A stretch of DNA of 7,358 nt from Gammaproteobacteria bacterium (GTDB lineage Bacteria; Pseudomonadota; Gammaproteobacteria; Granulosicoccales; Granulosicoccaceae): positions 1-7,358 of the forward strand of contig DOIU01000101.1 in assembly GCA_003511825.1 (NCBI GenBank), read 5' to 3'. Positions 6,356 to 7,358 of this stretch are shown here, piece after piece. Each line of letters starts with the position of its first letter. The first letter of the stretch is position 1. The position numbers and the translations under genes were made by a program. The notes under the pieces are model-generated. The model was not told the DNA's origin and did no database searches. It saw only the letters and a program-made list of their open reading frames with translations.

Positions 6356-7233
6356 TGGCGGCTGGTGACCGAATGGTTTTTGTTAAACTCCCACGTCCTC
6401 GTAATGTACAGGATATCGGTTTCTTGCGCGAGTTTTCCAGGGAAGGGTGCAAATGGTGCAGACAGTGCAACGATGCGTTTGGCCGCGTCGTCAAGGAGTT
6501 GTTCACCGGAGGATCGACGCACGACGATTTCCTCAATCGTGCCATTTTTGCGGATGCCAACCACCAGAATCAACGAACCCTCAAGGTCGTTGCGTCGCGC
6601 CTCGTCGGGATAATTGAGGTTGCCCATACGCTCGACTTTTTCAACCCAGGCATGCATGTAGCGCGCAGACGTCGCCTCTTTAGTGCGTGCAGTGAGGAAT
6701 GTTTTGCGCGGACGCTTGGCGAATTTCTCAAGCGACGTGTCCAACTCGGCGGTGAGGCGCGCGATCTCAAGCTGTTGATCAATGCGCATCTCGGTCACTG
6801 TTGGCTGAGGTTCAGCGACGTCTTCAACCGCTTCGGTGACGTGTTCTTTGCGGTCAGAGAAGAGTCGGGTTAACACCGGTTTGGTGTTCGCTTCTGCATT
6901 GTCGGGGGCGCCCGCTTCCAGAGGAACGGGAGCGATGCCGTCGGTGGGCAGATCTTGTGCGGAGACGAAAGGCGACGAGGGTTTGACGTAGTCGTCGGTG
7001 TCGCCGCCTCCGTCCTGGCTAATCTCGGCCAGATACTCCGCTTCATCGGGTGTCAGCTCTGAACGCTTATCCGCGAGGATGACTTCGAGCGCGGGCGGTG
7101 TTTTCGTCTCTCGCAAATCGGGTGTGAACCCGACCCCAAGAATCACAATGCCGTGCAGCGCGGTCGCCAGAAACAGCATAATGCCGAGTCTGTCGGTGTT
7201 GGGTGCGTTCACGGGCTTTAGGGCAAGGTTCAT
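6352..7233 (-). CDS. tonB: TonB-family energy transducer (TonB3-like)
   Basis: TonB proteins pass proton-motive energy from an ExbBD-type motor in the inner membrane to outer-membrane partners. The 293-residue protein has an N-terminal membrane segment at about 17-36, with H27 in an LHG context matching the functional histidine of E. coli TonB (H20); the serine four residues before it is Ala here. The middle, about 40-190, is acidic and lacks the usual Glu-Pro/Lys-Pro spacer repeats; a heptad-like helical stretch may lie near 150-172. The C-terminal TonB domain, about 190-283, includes NLNYPDEARR (205-214), an EGSLILVVGI strand, an RRSSGE turn and a final TWEF. This layout resembles Pseudomonas TonB3 (PA0406), which is needed for twitching and pilus assembly and has the same gene neighbours. 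No in-frame start lies further upstream before a stop. The ribosome binding site is poor. Confidence 0.88.
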   Translation of the reverse strand: MNLALKPVNAPNTDRLGIMLFLATALHGIVILGVGFTPDLRETKTPPALEVILADKRSELTPDEAEYLAEISQDGGGDTDDYVKPSSPFVSAQDLPTDGIAPVPLEAGAPDNAEANTKPVLTRLFSDRKEHVTEAVEDVAEPQPTVTEMRIDQQLEIARLTAELDTSLEKFAKRPRKTFLTARTKEATSARYMHAWVEKVERMGNLNYPDEARRNDLEGSLILVVGIRKNGTIEEIVVRRSSGEQLLDDAAKRIVALSAPFAPFPGKLAQETDILYITRTWEFNKNHSVTSRH

Positions 7234-7258
7234 CGGAGTATGAGTTTAGCTGAAGGCG

Positions 7259-7288
7259 AAAAAACTGCCGGGCATCAGAGCGCGGCAG
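7259..7288 (-). terminator. Intrinsic terminator at the gshB 3' end
   Basis: On the minus strand CTGCCG (7288-7283) pairs with CGGCAG (7270-7265), and inside it a second GC/GC pair can form across a C/C mismatch, leaving a loop of about 6 bases. Six T residues (7264-7259) follow directly, the classic form of a Rho-independent terminator. The gshB stop codon lies in the hairpin, so ribosomes finishing gshB may influence it. It should reduce or stop transcription from gshB into the tonB-family gene. Confidence 0.65.
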
Positions 7289-7358
7289 CGATGGCGTCCA
7301 TCAGGTCGCCCGCAATATCCAGGCCGCAGCCAGCATCCAGCTCGCGAATGCAGGTGGG
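7275..7358 (-). CDS. gshB: Glutathione synthetase GshB, C-terminal end (cut by window edge)
   Basis: Only the last 27 residues are inside the window; the gene continues past the right edge. The fragment begins PTCIRELD and ends DLMDAIAAAL, which matches the C-terminus of gammaproteobacterial GshB (E. coli has a closely similar SPTCIREIE ending and LMDAIEARL). GshB is an ATP-grasp enzyme that adds glycine to gamma-glutamylcysteine to make glutathione. The neighbourhood supports the call, since gshB precedes the TonB3 gene, yqgE, ruvX, pyrR and pyrB in Pseudomonas. The stop is 41 bases before the tonB-family start. Confidence 0.88.
   Translation of the reverse strand, partial: PTCIRELDAGCGLDIAGDLMDAIAAAL

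Noticed and set aside
6007..6873. 288-residue open frame on the plus strand
   Set aside because: It is fully antisense to yqgE and the tonB-family gene, both with clear family motifs, and its translation shows no recognisable domain.

Overview
The window is an ordinary core-genome segment of a gammaproteobacterium. The protein sequences and the gene order resemble the pil/pyr neighbourhood known from Pseudomonas and relatives, but the sequence does not let me name a genus. It is nearly fully coding: nine genes, one of them cut by the right edge.

Layout: positions 1-205 hold no gene that I can support, only the 5' leader of pilT. Two plus-strand genes follow, pilT and pilU, the paralogous hexameric ATPases that drive type IV pilus retraction (twitching). 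From about 2450 to the end everything lies on the minus strand and points toward pilU. Read in the direction of transcription the order is gshB (3' end only), a tonB-family gene, yqgE, ruvX, pyrR, pyrB and a pyrC-like gene. pyrR/pyrB and pyrB/pyrC' overlap by 4 bases and ruvX/pyrR by 14 bases, so these four genes are very likely translated from one message. pilU and the pyrC-like gene converge with only 22 bases between their stop codons.

Function: PyrB is the catalytic aspartate transcarbamoylase. The following pyrC-like protein has lost the zinc-binding HxH motif and other metal-site residues, so it should be the structural, inactive dihydroorotase partner of PyrB (PyrC' or PyrX), with a working dihydroorotase encoded elsewhere. 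PyrR is the PRPP-binding regulator of pyrimidine genes. The tonB-family gene resembles TonB3 of Pseudomonas, which is linked to type IV pilus assembly, and this fits the nearby pilTU pair. RuvX, YqgE and GshB are housekeeping proteins.

I found no mobile element, CRISPR array, RNA gene or previously undescribed system. The points most worth a second look are the degenerate metal site of the PyrC-like protein, a convincing intrinsic terminator over the gshB stop codon that probably separates gshB from the tonB-pyr genes, the unusual TonB, and the uncertain content of the first 205 bases.
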